DNA of 64,000 nucleotides from Piper betle (GCA_033002965.1 JAURVB010008667.1:124001-188000), one strand, 5' to 3'; positions 1-15,267 are shown, counted from the first letter of the stretch. Notes: a model not told the origin generated them from the letters alone. Translations and numbers: made by a program.

Positions 1-116
1 TGTTGTACAATACTATGCGGTCTTCGACATTTTGCAAGAGCTGAGTTGTAAAGAAAATCACACGCTGACTAGAATTTGTCCCCCTTTTTATTTTTCTTTA
101 AATGTGAGGTTTGCAG

Positions 117-3100
117 GTGTAGGAGCTGGTCTAGCATGGGGCACGATTCAGGAATCCGCTAAGAGGTTGGTATATGGTACACCTTCAACACAGAATCAAT
201 CTGCTTATTCCCCTTTCTTAGCAGAGCAGAATGCAGAACGTTTGGCTCCTGCCCTCTGTAGAATGTGAGGTGCGGCACTTAAGCTGGGTCAAATGCTAAG
301 TATACAGGACGAGTCACTTGTTCCAGCTCCGGTAATTTGTTTTTTGCTGTATATTTTAAATCTTGTTTGTCTTTCCGCTTCTTTCTCGAGGCTTTTGTTT
401 TATAAGATGGCTTTATAAGTGTTGAGGTTTTATATCAAATTGGTAAGGTTTTTTTATTTTTTATTTCTGTTTTTTAATTAAAACATGCTTTTTTGGGGTA
501 ATTTAGATTTTGTTCAGCTCTGGAGATTGTTCGTCAAGGTGCTGATATTATGCCACGGCGCCAGCTTAATGAGGTTTTGAAAGCTGAGCTTGGCTCTGAC
601 TGGACATCAAAGTTGCAGAGTTTTGATTATGAGCCAATGGCTGCTGCAAGTATTGGCCTGGTCATTTCCACATAGCTGACAGATTTCTGTTTGTACCAAT
701 TTGCTTATATCCAGCTGCTTTATTATCTGTTAGTATGTTTTTCCTAGACATTTTTTCTTCTTTAGGCAATTATTTGGACTTGTTCTTAATTCTCTTTTGG
801 GATTCATGTAATCATTACGTATAAGAATTATCCTTGAAAATATATTCAATTTGTTTGCAAGGGAGATAGGGGATTTGGTCCCCTCCTACACTGCTAATTT
901 CTAACATCCCAACTTGATTGTGTGCATGTGTAAATTTTTTCTTCTTTTTTTTTTCTTTTATTAGGGTGCTGGAGACATGGAACTTAAATTAAAATATATG
1001 TAATTATAAATGATAAAATATTTAAGGCCGGATGTCTTTTTTGACGTCAAGTTTCCTCTTTTATTAAGGCTTAAGACCTGCAATGCACAAATATTAACAA
1101 AGTTTTTAAATTTAGAGTTGGGGCACGTATTCCTAATCTGCTCCTGTCTTCTTACTCTTCCTGTACTTGAAAATTTCAGGTCCAAAAAGCAGTTACAGGG
1201 GACAGTCTTGAGGTGGCTATGAAAACCCAATATCCTGGTGTTGCAGACAGCATTGAAAGCGACATCGAGAACGTGAGGCCCTTCTAGATTACACAAACCT
1301 TATTCCAAAAGGGCTTTTCCTGGATGGAGCTATGAAGGTACTAACAGAATTATTTCAGTTTAGTTCAAAGGTATAGGTGGCACATGGTTAGTAGATGAAA
1401 TCAGTATAGAACGAACATTGCTTTGTAACTGCAGGTGGCTAAGGAGGAGCTCTCTAGGGAATGTGATTATGGGCTTGAAGCGTCAAATCAGAAGCGCTTT
1501 AGAGATTTTTTAGCTGACACTGAGGGGTTTTATGGCCTTTAGTCATTAATAAAATTTCCAGCAAAAATGTCCTCACAACTGAGCTTGTTTCTGGTAATTT
1601 TTCTCGTAGTTCTTTGTTAAATCTATTCAATAGGGCATTCCGGGCAAATTTGTACATTTCATCCTTGACTGTGTCAGGAACTCCCACTGACAAGGTGGCA
1701 GCACTAAGCCAGGAGATCCGTAATTATGTTGGGAAAAGTTGCTAGAGCTTACGCTCAAAGAATTGCTTGTGTTCCGTTTTATGCAGGCAGGTGTTTTCTC
1801 TTGTATATCATGTTATCATCTTGTTGCGGAGCAGTTCACTGTTGTTATCTTCGTGTGGAAACTGACCATAATCTTTCTCATGCCATTTGTATTATGAAGC
1901 GTGCGACACCTTTGGTGATGAGGAAAATTGAAACAAATAAAAGCCACTTCATGTTGTGGTCATATTAACCTACAGTTGTGCCTGGTTGTTGATTAGTATG
2001 TTGGTAGCTAAATTGATTAAAGTTTTTCTCCAAGAACTTGAAGCAGTGTATCACTTGAAGGATTGGAGTTATGTAAGCACGAATTCTCTTCTTCGTTCCT
2101 GACAGTGAAATTTGTGTCTAGTTTCTGGTATGTGGGGATTTTTGTGCTTGTTGCTGCTGCTTCTTTCGCATCCTCCTGATTTCAAATACTTGGGGTCTCT
2201 TGTGCATGTTACTGTAAAATTTGGTACTTATGTTTCAATAGAGAATTTAACAATATCTAATATTCGTTAATTTTTGGCTGATTTTTATATGCCTTGAGCT
2301 GATTTTCAGACTGACCCAAATTGAGGCAATTTTTTGTATGATACGGATACAAATTTGATAAATCTTATTGATTTCGGAGCAGCTAGGGAATACCCTCAGC
2401 AGTTTGTGAATGACTATCTTAGAGTGGTAACCCCTTCCTCCGTGTTTGCAAATTTAGATGTAATTATTTTCACACTCCTTCAGTTGGGAGGTCTGATGAT
2501 ATTAACGGAAATGGTTAGTAAATCTTCAACTTGGCCAGCTCTTATGGGTAGGAACATTAAGAGTACTTGTATTTTATTTCACTTTGTTTTTTGTTTCTGA
2601 GTATTGAATGATATGGTTTCTTTGTTTTCTAGAAATTTGGATTCTGTCTTTCAAGTAGTTTAGATACAGAATTTTTTTACGTTAATACTAAAATGATTGA
2701 ATATGTGTCAGGCCTAATTTGAGAAAAGATAGAGCAAATCATTATTGGGTCCAATGGGCTTTCAACTAGGGAATACCCTCAGCAGGTTGTGAATGACTAT
2801 CTTAGAATGGTAACCCCTTCCTCCGTGTTTGCAAATTTAGATGTAATTATTTTCACACTCCTTCAGTTGCGAGGTCTGATGATATTAACGGAAATGGTTA
2901 GTAAATCTTCAACTTGGCCAGCTCTTATGGGTAGGAACATTAAGAGTACTTGTATTTTATTTCACTTTGTTTTTTGTTTCTGAGTATTGAATGATATGGT
3001 TTCTTTGTTTTCTAGAAATTTGGATTCTGTCTTTCAAGTAGTTTAGATACAGAATTTAATTTTTTACGTTAATACTAAAATGATTGAATATGTGTCAGGC

Positions 3101-3520
3101 CTAATTTGAGGAAAGATAGAGCAAATTATTATTGGGTCCAATAGGCTTTCAACCGGGACTTACAATAAGCGTTATGGGTCTCTTTTAATCTAAAAGCTAA
3201 CTCGAGAATTAAGGCTTTTCATTAGCTTATATACAAATCACCAACAACCTCTATACATGATGTGGGATAAACCCAACACCGCTTTTATGGAAGGAATGCC
3301 CTTTTGTAAACCTGGGAGATTTGATTTTCGAAAATCGATCATTACTCAAAGCATTTCATCCCTCTGATCAACGATGCTGAAGCACCGTTTAACACCACCT
3401 CCTGATGAGGCATATAGTCTTCACAGGAAACTTTCGGGGGCTTTCCCGGCATGCATCAAATTGGGAGCTGTGGTGCCATGTGGAGAACTCTTTAGATTTC
3501 AAGTTTTTTATAATTATCGG
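117..3520 (+). pseudogene. COQ8/ABC1 (UbiB family) atypical kinase pseudogene, 5' end outside window
   Basis: Exon-like blocks encode stretches typical of mitochondrial COQ8/ABC1 kinases of ubiquinone synthesis: a KLGQML motif (KxGQ signature of the family) near 285, [14 protein letters not shown] near 540, [18 protein letters not shown] near 1200, [17 protein letters not shown] near 2350 (atypical DFG-like loop) and a C-terminal [19 protein letters not shown] near 3380. Introns with GT-AG borders remain, so this is not a processed copy. It is broken: an in-frame TGA at 266-268 sits where the family has Arg (CGA to TGA), another TGA precedes the last block near 3360, several exons are frame-disrupted, and the exon with the DFG-like loop is partly duplicated. 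The true start lies left of the window. Family assignment is secure; loss of function is inferred from the lesions. Confidence 0.85.
2386..3152 (+). repeat. About 380-bp direct tandem duplication inside the COQ8 pseudogene
   Basis: The segment starting GGGAATACCCTCAGCAG at 2389 recurs at 2769 and both copies run almost identically to GGGTCCAATRGGCTTTC near 2765 and 3152. The unit contains the end of the exon encoding [16 protein letters not shown] plus the following intron. Copies differ by a few substitutions and a 5-base indel near 2670/3055, so the duplication is fairly young. Confidence 0.93.
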
Positions 3521-3569
3521 TTCACTAATGGTTGTATCGAGGATTTAGCTAGCTCAACAGGGTAACGCA

Positions 3570-6340
3570 AGAGCTGAGTTTTGATCGATTTATTTTGTCA
3601 CTTCCATTTTATTGGTTTCGTGAGCTAAGGCATCCTCAAGACTTAAGGCGCCTAGGAGATGCTGTTTTTTGAATTGTAGAGCTATTGTACAGGAGAGATT
3701 CACTTCGAAACTTGTATAGTACTATACTCTTTTTTGTTATACTACACAAGAACTGAATCCATTGAGGCTTTATCTATACGACTAAAACTTGACGACTTTA
3801 GTTTTAAACTTTATTGCGGTATTCAACCAGTTCAAAATTTTAGAACAGAACATTATTTCAACCGTTCTTGTATAAATCCGAATCCCATTTCTGGGTATCG
3901 AGCTGCATGAGAACTTGGTTTTTTCTCGCTGGCCGAACAATATATGTACATATCAACTCTTATGAAGCAGGAGGGGATTAAAAATCATGCTTTGAATTAA
4001 TTAAAATACAATAAAATGGAAATAATATGTTATTATAGTTTATCATTATATAATTATAATTTATTTATTTATAGTTTTTAAAGTCATTTTAAATTTTATC
4101 TATGAAATTAGAGTCCTATGTCAAACATAAGCCATGACAATTGACATCCATGCCTAGTTCTAGGCAATAGCTGAGCTGCTTAAGTACCCAATTTGCTATT
4201 GTGTACGGGATATCTGCTTTTCAACAGATTTTAATTTATCAAAATTCGCAGTTGCCCCACAAGAAGTCCATAACACATAATTTATAAATTGATTTGAAAA
4301 GGCTCATATAAAATTTTTAGAAACAAAATAGCACGCTATAGTCCGAAGCAAAATCTTCTGTTTGACCTGGAACAGTGGAAGAAGGATGACACATAAAATA
4401 GATAATTTGTTGCAGCAGTGCTGAACTCCAAAGATTTCGATGAATAGTAAACTTTCCCTTCTGCCACGAGTATAAACAACCAGGAGTTGACTAGTTTTTC
4501 TTTATGTCAAAAGGACCTGAAAAAGTTACTCTTTTCCATTACAGACAGGATCTAAAAAATTGATTTTTAAAGTGTGGCACATGTTTTTACACGAAGGAAG
4601 CAGAGTTCTGGAAGAACGTATGGCTTTGAAGTCAATGGCTCCTTCTCTGTTTACAATTTCGTCGACGTCATGAAACACCAGCATCACCGACAACTTCGTC
4701 TAAGTCTTTCAAATGAGCCCTTGAACTAGTGTCTGCCTCTCTACTCAATCCTAGTTCAATTGTCACCTTCTTTTCTGTTCTTTTCCCACATTCTTCCATG
4801 TATTGTTTTCCCCATATTTTTTTCCCCCAAAGCTGTTTAACCTCTTGGTGCATCACAAAGCAACAATTTTGTGGACCTCAAGTCCTTGCTTACTTCCAGA
4901 AACAGGATCTGATATGTGATGGACATGAGATTATCACGAGTTGCACGGGGTGAAGACTGTGGGTGAATGAATATTATGACTAAAAGGCGATGGCGCAAGA
5001 GAGGAACATTGAACTGCTCGCTTTATAATGTCTTTTCAGGAGAGTCAATTATTTAACTTTGAAGCATTGTTTTGATTTCAACTCGATCATATAAAGTCTT
5101 TAATTTCATGCTTAGGACACTAATATAAATACTAGTGCGCTGTGAAATATCTTAATGCTTGAATTGAGACAAGATTTTCCCCGTGAGTAAAATTGAGACA
5201 AGAATTTTGCAAGTCGCAGAGTCAGCTCTACATTGACTAATTCAGTGTCCAAATGTAAAACAGTCTCTTTGGTTCAATTCCCCTTACATTAATAGGGCCA
5301 AATGTCAACTTTGTGATGGCCTAGTCGTTCGCCCATGTTATTAAAATTATTGCGGTGGGCCGTTCTTTTCTGGAAAAACGAGTTTTATCTTTTCATCATG
5401 AATGACACCATGAGGTCGGCAACATTCTAGATCTGTGGCTCGCCCCCGGAAAACTCAAATGGGATTTGAATTGCTTGGAGGAAAAAGAAGGCAAGATTAG
5501 TATAATTGAAAATTATGGCGCACCCACCATATAATTATTATGAGTATTCAAATCGAGTATAACTCTTTTATCATTTGCAAATTCACGTCATCGATGGATT
5601 TCCCATCCAATCTAACTTATCATAATAGGATACATTTTGATTCTAGAACCGATCGCACTTTGACCAGCTTGGGCCGACAGGTGTCCGACTCTAGCACCGC
5701 CTTCACATCCTGTAAAGTTATTATTATTATTAATATACAATACAATAATAATAATGATCATATATATGATTAAGGTAGTAAATGAGTCGATTATAGCTCA
5801 ATCAATATCATTAACAGTGACTGTTAACCCATTTTTTATGCTATTAGTTATAACCAAACCGTTAATTGAATTCATTAGTTTCTACTATACAGAATTTTAA
5901 ATGATTTGTTATCGGTTAAATAATTAAAACTTGGTTAATTTTTTATTATTTTGCATAACACATTAATCGAATAAAAAATATATAAGGTATAAAATAAAAA
6001 ATTAAACCGTAAAAAATAACCTATATTTTAATGTAACTTAGAGTAAAGTCCGATCAAATTTAAATTAAACATTAATTTTGTTCGAATTTCATCGTTATAA
6101 ATCTGAAATACAAAATTTTTATTATATTTTGTATATAACTTAAAACTCGATTAGAGCTCCAAATCGGTAACAGGGCTGACTCAGCATCCGACAGGGCAGA
6201 TAAGAACAAACACCTCCGCCATTCCCGCGTTCAGGCCGCATGCCCCACGCGAAGCTCCTCTCTACAAATACCCCACCCCAAACCTAAGCTCCCAAACACG
6301 GATTTCGCAAACTCCCAACAAAATCAAGCTCACCAACACG
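3570..6340. other. Intergenic, no recognisable gene
   Basis: AT-rich DNA with no coding block I can assign. A 62-codon open frame on the minus strand (4668-4856) is charged and not low complexity, but I do not recognise it and see no splice-linked partners. From about 5800 to 6170 the sequence is very AT-rich. Confidence 0.6.
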
Positions 6341-6347
6341 CTTAGGA

Positions 6348-6736
6348 ATGGCTTCCATTTCGTCTCCACCCGCCTTCCGCCTTCCTCCCCACACCCGACA
6401 AGGCCGGATCCGTGCCGGGCCGACCGCGTCTCCGCCGCCGAGACGCCCTCCGGGGCGGAGACGCTGTACGGAGTGCTCGGGCTACGCCTCGGGGCGACTC
6501 GGCAGGAGGTGAAGGCCGCGTACCGGTCACTGGCGCGGACGTGCCACCCGGACTCCACGGCCGGATCGCCCGACGCCGGCGAGTTCATGCGCCTGCATGC
6601 TGCTTACTCCACCCTCTCCGACCCGGCCAAGCGCGCCGACTACGACAGCCGCCTCTTCCTCTCTGTGGCGGCAGCGGCGGCGCCTTTTCCGCGGTCTGCG
6701 TGGCGGCGTACGTGGGAGACGGACCAGTGTTGGTGA
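6348..6736 (+). CDS. DnaJ11-like small plastid J-domain protein (one frameshift)
   Basis: A short intronless gene for a plant J-protein of the chloroplastic DnaJ11 type, expected to act as an Hsp70 co-chaperone in plastids. ATG at 6348 opens a Ser/Pro/Arg-rich transit-peptide-like N-terminus (MASISSPPAFRLPP). The J domain follows: LYGVLGLRLGATRQEVKAAY, the catalytic HPD tripeptide in CHPDSTAG, and LSDPAKRADYDSRL. The protein ends WETDQCW, a hallmark of the DnaJ11 family. The ATG frame and the J-domain frame differ by one base; the break lies around the GGG run at 6417-6419. Restoring one base would give 390 nt (129 residues), a normal length, so either a one-base deletion killed the gene or the consensus is wrong. 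Codon use is strongly GC-rich. Confidence 0.85.
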
Positions 6737-7773
6737 TCGGGGGACCTGAGTGTTGGCCAGTTGCGTAAGTGGGCCGATGGGCTTGGGCCGATTGTAGCTC
6801 GCAGCCATGGGCCGAACCGCGAGGGCTTCTTTGGGCCCATAAAAGATGCAAGTGAGGATGCGCTCTCTGATTCGCGAGTCCACCTGGGATTGCCCAGAGT
6901 AGGATGTATGAGCATGACATGGTCCAAAAGCCATCAGCAGACAACGGGGGAGCCGATAATGAGTCACATACGTGCTTAAATTCACTGATTAATGAGGTGC
7001 ATAAACGATTTGATACGTTTGCTATGTGTCGAATCCTTATCTTTTGGTGGTCATGGCCACGGCCATCTGCTTCTGGTCTACATTAGATGGAAAGAAGAAT
7101 ATTGTAAATATTAAAAAAGAAATGAATGGAATAAGCGTTTGTTCGTCCAATTACTCGCTAACTCATGCCATGACGACTAATATCGGAAGCGCTTACTTAT
7201 ATATACTCTATATATAGATGCTTGGTATTTCTCATCTGATAAATGCCGACCATGAAGGTTTTATTGTGTGATTGATGACATTCGGCGTTACCGTGGTTAA
7301 CAATTAAACACCCGGCAAACAACATGCCATCTGTAGAATCGGTGGGACACCGTATACGTGAGTATTTGCGTAGAGCTACTGCCATTAGGGTCACCACGTT
7401 GATATGGATGTTGCACAGAATTTTGCTTGTTCGTGGCAGACGAACAAGTGTGTGTTTATTAGTTTTCGTCATACCACAATTGTAGCATGTAGCTTTTGTT
7501 AACGGGGACAAGTTGCGACTTGTTAGGGACATTCAGATCTTTTTTTGTGCGGGTGAAAGCGGGAGTTAGGAAGAAAGACTTATCCAAAACAATCTGAGCG
7601 CTTGAAACCATGACCACTGCACCCCCTACATTTCTCCTCCACCCAATTTGATCCCCCCAATCCCCTCCTCTTCCATCCCCTCGTTTTGCTCCTCACTTTC
7701 ACTTCTAAGGAGCTCGCTCCTCTTCCTATCACAAAGTTGCTCTTTCCCTTCTTACCTCCATTGCCCAACCAGT

Positions 7774-9827
<2,054 letters not shown>

Positions 9828-10635
9828 TTAAGATGCACCTGCTCATATATTTTTAACGAACTGCTCATGTATTCCTATAAATGCATCTGGTTTGTGTAGA
9901 TAAGAAATCCCTCCTGTTTTTTGTTCTTTTTGTACTGATGATTATATCATTGAGGCCAAAAAAACGACATAATTGGTTTTATTACATTATATGGCAATAC
10001 TATAATCTGGGACAGGATTTGAGTAGCGTGTAGCGTTGTTTTTTCTTCGAGTAAATCTTTATATATGCTTGGAGTTCTTGATCTAGAAAGTCGTGGTAAT
10101 AATCGCTTGTGTTGGATATGAGAAATCTCTTGAAGATACATTTCCCATCATAATTTCTTGGCTCGAAAGGAGATTTTCTTGCCAATGTTGTAAAATCTTC
10201 AGAGAATAACTAAAATCTGTAGAATCTTCGTCCTGCGGTAGCCCTGGTGGTGCTTTTCCCTTCTTCCAAAATTTTGACGACGTTCTTACTTTCTACGTAT
10301 TCTTTTCAACCAATCTTCTCTTCGCCTCTTCCTCGCCACAATTTCCTTTAATGTATTTTGATTGTGATAATGCTCCCAACGTTTTGTATCCGAGCAGTCG
10401 ATTTATTTTTATGCTTCTTTGGCTAGCTTTCTCTTCTCTCTTCTGATAATTTGATAACGAAGATGACAACTTTATATTTTAGAAATTGGCTTCAGCGCCC
10501 ATGCCCTTTACCCAGCTATACGCGCCTAAGTCTCATGCCGTGCATCATAATGCCCGTCGTAGAATAACGTGAACTTCTTAAAGAACACGAAGTTCATATG
10601 AATCATCCTGGTAAATACATTGGTAAATATTTCTT
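9828..10635. other. Intergenic 3' flank of FNR
   Basis: Holds the FNR 3' untranslated region and AT-rich spacer. No coding block, RNA gene or repeat recognised. Confidence 0.6.
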
Positions 10636-10639
10636 GCAA

Positions 10640-11165
10640 GTCACCCCGATTTGGATCTGCTTATATTAGACGGTCTTGATCTATTTTCTTTAAAAAAAAC
10701 TTCCCCTCCTCCTCGCCGCCGCCGCCACCCTTGCCATTTGCCGCCACTGTACTCCCCCATTGGCGCCCGTGCTCACCACCGAAACCCCGCCCGTGCTTAC
10801 GCCCTTCACCGCCATTCCTCCTCGTTGTGCGGCATGTCAAGTGTGGGTGCAGTTGTGGGCGTGGGCGTGGCACAAAAGACACATGTGCGGGCATGGGCAT
10901 GGCAAATAAGCAAGGGGGTGGGGGCGTGACACGGGTGGGGTCGCGAAGGGGCGTGGCTGGGTGGGCAGAGTGGTAAGGGAGGGGGGGGCAGCGATCGGGT
11001 GGGGCCACAGCAACGCGAGGGTGAGGGCGTGGGCGTGGGTGCAGCGGATGGCTGTGCTGTTGCTACCGAAGGTGGCGGCGACAGATTGGATAGAAATTAG
11101 AGTTTTTAAAAACAACATATATGGGCTATTAGATTATATCTGACAGCCCAGATCAGGACAACTAT
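10640..11165. mobile_element. GC-cored palindromic (foldback/Micron-like) element next to a TA microsatellite
   Basis: A GC-rich core (about 10700-11060, CGCCGCCGCC on one side and GGGCGTGG-type repeats on the other) is flanked by AT-rich arms that are imperfect inverted repeats of each other: left arm around 10645-10685, right arm around 11120-11165. The right arm contains a hairpin, GGGCTATTAGAT / ATCTGACAGCCC, followed by AGATC. The same arrangement (hairpin, AGATC, GC core, adjacent TA repeat) occurs at 55011-55471. Open frames in the core are low-complexity and not coding. Classification as a Micron-like or foldback MITE is inference. Confidence 0.5.
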
Positions 11166-11207
11166 AAGAAAATTTTCTTGCGATTACGCCTGAGGTCAAT
11201 CCAATCC

Positions 11208-11210
<3 letters not shown>

Positions 11211-11272
<62 letters not shown>
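11211..11272. repeat. (AT)n microsatellite, about 31 units
   Basis: Uninterrupted AT dinucleotide run directly beside the palindromic element to its left. Confidence 0.98.
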
Positions 11273-11275
<3 letters not shown>

Positions 11276-14200
11276 CTAGTTGTAACTCCACCTGATCCAT
11301 GCATGGGGCACCCTCAAATTTAAGTATATATTTACATTTTTGTTTTTTGTTTATTGATTTTGCATGTTTATTTTATATATTGATTAATATTATGTTTGTA
11401 AATTTTATATGCTTATCTTATACATGAAAAAACTCTTCATTTTATACATTACTAATTTTAATATTTGAAAAAAAATCTTACTTTCATTTCAATCCAAATT
11501 AGTAGTTAAACTATATTTAAACAATTAAATTCTACTTTGATAAGAAAATTAAAATAAAGCCTACTTTAGAACCATTATAAAATGCAAATTTATTTTAAAA
11601 CTTCAATTTAAATTAAAAAATGAAAATTGCAACGTGCAAATAAAACTATAAAAGGGAAGCTAAACATGTCTTACCCAATAGTTAAAATAAAGCTAAAGAT
11701 GGCCCACGAGAATTTTGCCCAGATAGGTTCATCTGGACAGATCGCCGTTGGGTGAAGGTACATACATTAGTATTAGGGTTATATAATTATATTAAGCAGA
11801 CAATGGAGAAAGTAAAGAAGGGTGGCAGAAGATGCATACATGGTGTCCACTTCTAGAACAGCAAAGAAGTTATCTCGAATGCTTTCCCATCAAATTTGCC
11901 TCCCCCTTTATGATCTCCCAATCAAAATGTAAGTCAAGGGCGTCTTAGATGCAAAGACTCAAACTTTGTTAGCAAAATAGACAATCCATTAATAAAAAAT
12001 GAAGAGACAGTGCGGTATGACATTTCATGTGATATTACAATTAACATGGATGGATATCTTTTCGGGGCATGAACAGAGCAAGACAAGACAATTATAAGAA
12101 GATGTAAGAAGATATAATCATTAGGCTTGCCTCTCATCTTTCAAATCTCCACACTCTTCTCTCGTCTGACATCATAAATGCCCGACTTAGTTCTTCCAAA
12201 GTCATACTATCTCAACGATCGATATTCTCGAGTCGTCCATTACCAAATCTTATTACTCCCTCTCAAAAATACCCCAACCCATCCGAATAAAGACGATGAG
12301 AAATCACATCCATCATATCCCCAAGGGGGCAATTTTCAACCTTAATTGTGCTCCAGAGACAATCCTGCCCACCTTCAAGCACAAAACAGAAGAAGAAGAA
12401 GTAAGGCTTCATGATCATTATTGCCAAGAATAAGAGGTCGTAGAGTATGGACTTTCACAGGCTTTGCCTTAGTGAATCATTTATCTTTTTCCAAAGCAAT
12501 GATTTATCTTTGGTGCAATGGAAGACTACACATTGTATTCGCTCTCTTTTTTTTTCTTTTCTTTTTAGTTTATGGCATTTAAATTTATCTCTCAACATGC
12601 TTTTGACAAATCTAGGTTGATCATTAAGATAAGAATTAACCACACAATTTTAGTTGGATCGCATATAAATTTATTTTTAATTGGATCGAATATAATTAAA
12701 TTAGATTTTCAAACCCATTTTAGGTACTGTCAAGGTCAATTTTTGTATTAGGCGTTACCTGGTACTTAAAACTAACAGTTACTAATGACCTTCTAAAATT
12801 AATCCCATGTTTGATGAGGCTAGGCTAGACTTAGACTGTTAGTGATCCGCTTAGGCTACCATCATATTTTCCAAGCTACCCGTCACAATCCTCTTTTAAT
12901 CGCATGATTGACTTGTCAAATTTGCATTCTCAGTGCTTTCATCTGCTCACTTGGCCTGGTTAAAAGAAAATATATCTCACTTAGGTAAAGCAAAGGAATC
13001 TTTTGATTATTAGAATGCTGACATTACTAAGGAACTGAATGGGGAGTACGCCAAGGCCCAAGCAAATCAAATCAAGCACGTCAAAAAGCAGACTTGTCTT
13101 TCAGTTTTCCCTCTTTCTTTCGTCCCTTCCTGACACTCGATTTTTAGAAGGCTGTCCTTGAATTTTGACTGCCCAGCCGTTGACTCCTTGACCGGCTCCG
13201 TCCTAGCCGTCGCGCCGTACAAGCCCTCGGCTCAAGAGTCCGGATATGGATGAGATCTCCACAGCCCGCGACCCCAACGCCAAACAATAATCGCCAACGC
13301 AAGATCGACGGTTGCGATCTTATGGAGGCAAATTCCAGCTTCCCCACCGTTCGATCGTCCTTAAAATTATCCGGCGCATGTATCGAGGTGTGTCCACAAT
13401 TTGTAGGTTTTTTTTAAAAAATTCTTTTTCAACCATTTGTACTCGGTTTGGAAGCACGCACTTTTCCTACACTAAAGAAGACTTGCTGGTCGGGGCCAGC
13501 TGTTCGGATTTGGATCCTGTCCATGACCAATCGTACCTTATTTATTAACGTTTCCCCAAAACATTTCAAAGGACTATAAATCTCATGGGCATCAATATTT
13601 CCTCAACATTATAAATTTTTCACCGTTTCGAAAACAGTGGAATAAGGTTGTCGAATAGGTTGACGCTCTTACCTATGAAATAACAGTTGCTGATATAGAA
13701 AATAAAATGACACAATTTAAATTTTCATGGGTTTGTCCCACAATCAACTATTTGATAAGCTTTGATAAAATATAAATAAATTTATTTTTTTCCTGTCTTG
13801 TGGTCTTTGAGAAGAAGATTATGAGAGGTGAGAGAGGTTTCTGAAAAGAAGATGGTGTTGAAGCTGCTGTCGCGTATCCGGGCAACGTGGCCGTGTGGGA
13901 ACCGAATAAGGGGGCTGTAACAAACCGCTCAGTCCTTTGAGGCTGCATGTAGGAGGATGATGGCCAGTTTGGGCCTAAAAGGGGCTGTTGCCTGTTGCAT
14001 GGCACCATGTGCATCATAAGTGGCAGGAAAAGCAACACCGTGTGCATCTCGCCGCTCAGCCTGTTCAAGGCCCAAGCCTATGAATGTTGGCTAAGGATCT
14101 TTTGGCGTGCCTAATATGATTTCTATGACTTTTTAGCAACAAGGGAGACTCCTTACTCTAAGAGTAACATTCTAATTCTACTCATTCTTATATTGAACGA

Positions 14201-14680
14201 GAATGTTATGGGTTATCAATACGTCGGTCAATTTGAATCTAACTTTAAAGAATCTACTATTAGTGTCTTAAAAATGAAAGATAAATATCGTTATTTATAT
14301 ATGAGATGCAATGAACCATAACATGATATTATTTAAATAATACGATAAATAATTTATATTAAAAAATAATCACACTAAAATCGATAAAAATTTTAAAATA
14401 AAACAGATATATCCTTTAAAAGTACAATAAATGGGCCAACCTATTAAAACAATAACATATGAATATATATCACACCATCCAAAATTTTCATTTCATAACG
14501 TATTAAAGTGATATTAATATATAATAAGGTAGAAAACAAACTTATGGGCCAAAATCTTAGATTTACAGGGAAAATCAATAGGGATTTTTTCCTAATTTAG
14601 GAAGATCAAGCCATAGAAACCAAGAACGCTTTCTAGAGATATTTTGATATCTGAAAACCTTATACCAAGAAGTAATATAA
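11273..14680. other. Intergenic, no recognisable gene
   Basis: AT-rich spacer. Two short open frames on the minus strand, 13144-13347 and 13748-14068, have mixed composition but match no family I know and have no splice-linked partners. Nothing else supported. Confidence 0.55.
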
Positions 14681-14682
14681 TC

Positions 14683-15267
14683 TCAATAATTATATTCATA
14701 CGGAATTCCATAAGGTGGAGTAACACTATATAAACGATGAGTAGTATTTAGATTTTTATATTCTTCATATGTAATTATTTTAGTAATGATTGTTTTGGAA
14801 TATGCAATACATGATTCGAAAGTCTTGAAATGGTAAAGAATTTCATGATGACTCCTATCATCTTCACAAAATTTATTATTGCAAGAACAAGAACTAGTAT
14901 CTTCAAGGATTGATTCATAATAGTATGTGGTTTTTCTAGAAGTGACTGAGAAATGTGAAAGAGAAGGGAGATAAATAGAAGCAAGTGATGTTGGATCATC
15001 TTTTTGTAGTTTGTCTGGATCTGAATCAAGACAATATATATGAATTGGTTTAGGCTTTTGAATATGGGACTTAATTAACTTATAAGAGTCACTGGGGGAA
15101 GATTGGTGACTCACTTGACCTTGGGAAGAAGATAGGTCATGCTTAGAAGGTTTTGGTGCCAAAGCTCCACAGGGTTCATAGGCTTTTTTACCTTTGTTGT
15201 ACATCTTAATAATCAGGACATTTTTGTTATGTGGAGATGATATCGGAGATTTGCCTTTATTCGTCAT
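14683..15267 (-). pseudogene. Endogenous pararetrovirus downstream ORF (ORF2-like, unknown function)
   Basis: An open frame of 194 codons that begins ATG directly after the decayed RNase H end of the caulimovirid polyprotein on the same strand. It is rich in Ser, Lys, Tyr and Thr, contains a short Cys patch (SCSCNNKFCEDD) and ends YEYNY. I recognise no domain. Position right behind RT-RNase H matches the second ORF described in florendovirus-type endogenous pararetroviruses, whose function is unknown; that parallel is inference. It is the only part of this viral copy that is still fully open, but I treat it as part of a dead fossil because the upstream polyprotein is riddled with stops. Confidence 0.6.

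Noticed and set aside
4668..4856. 62-codon charged minus-strand frame
   Set aside because: No recognisable motif, start context or splice partners; could be chance.
5271..5288. GGTTCAATTCCCC resembling a tRNA T-arm
   Set aside because: No acceptor stem, D-arm or anticodon arm could be fitted around it.
6527..6985. 152-codon minus-strand frame over the DnaJ gene
   Set aside because: Antisense shadow; composition mirrors the GC-rich J-domain gene.
13748..14068. 106-codon minus-strand frame
   Set aside because: No family recognised; no conserved motif; flanked by AT-rich spacer.
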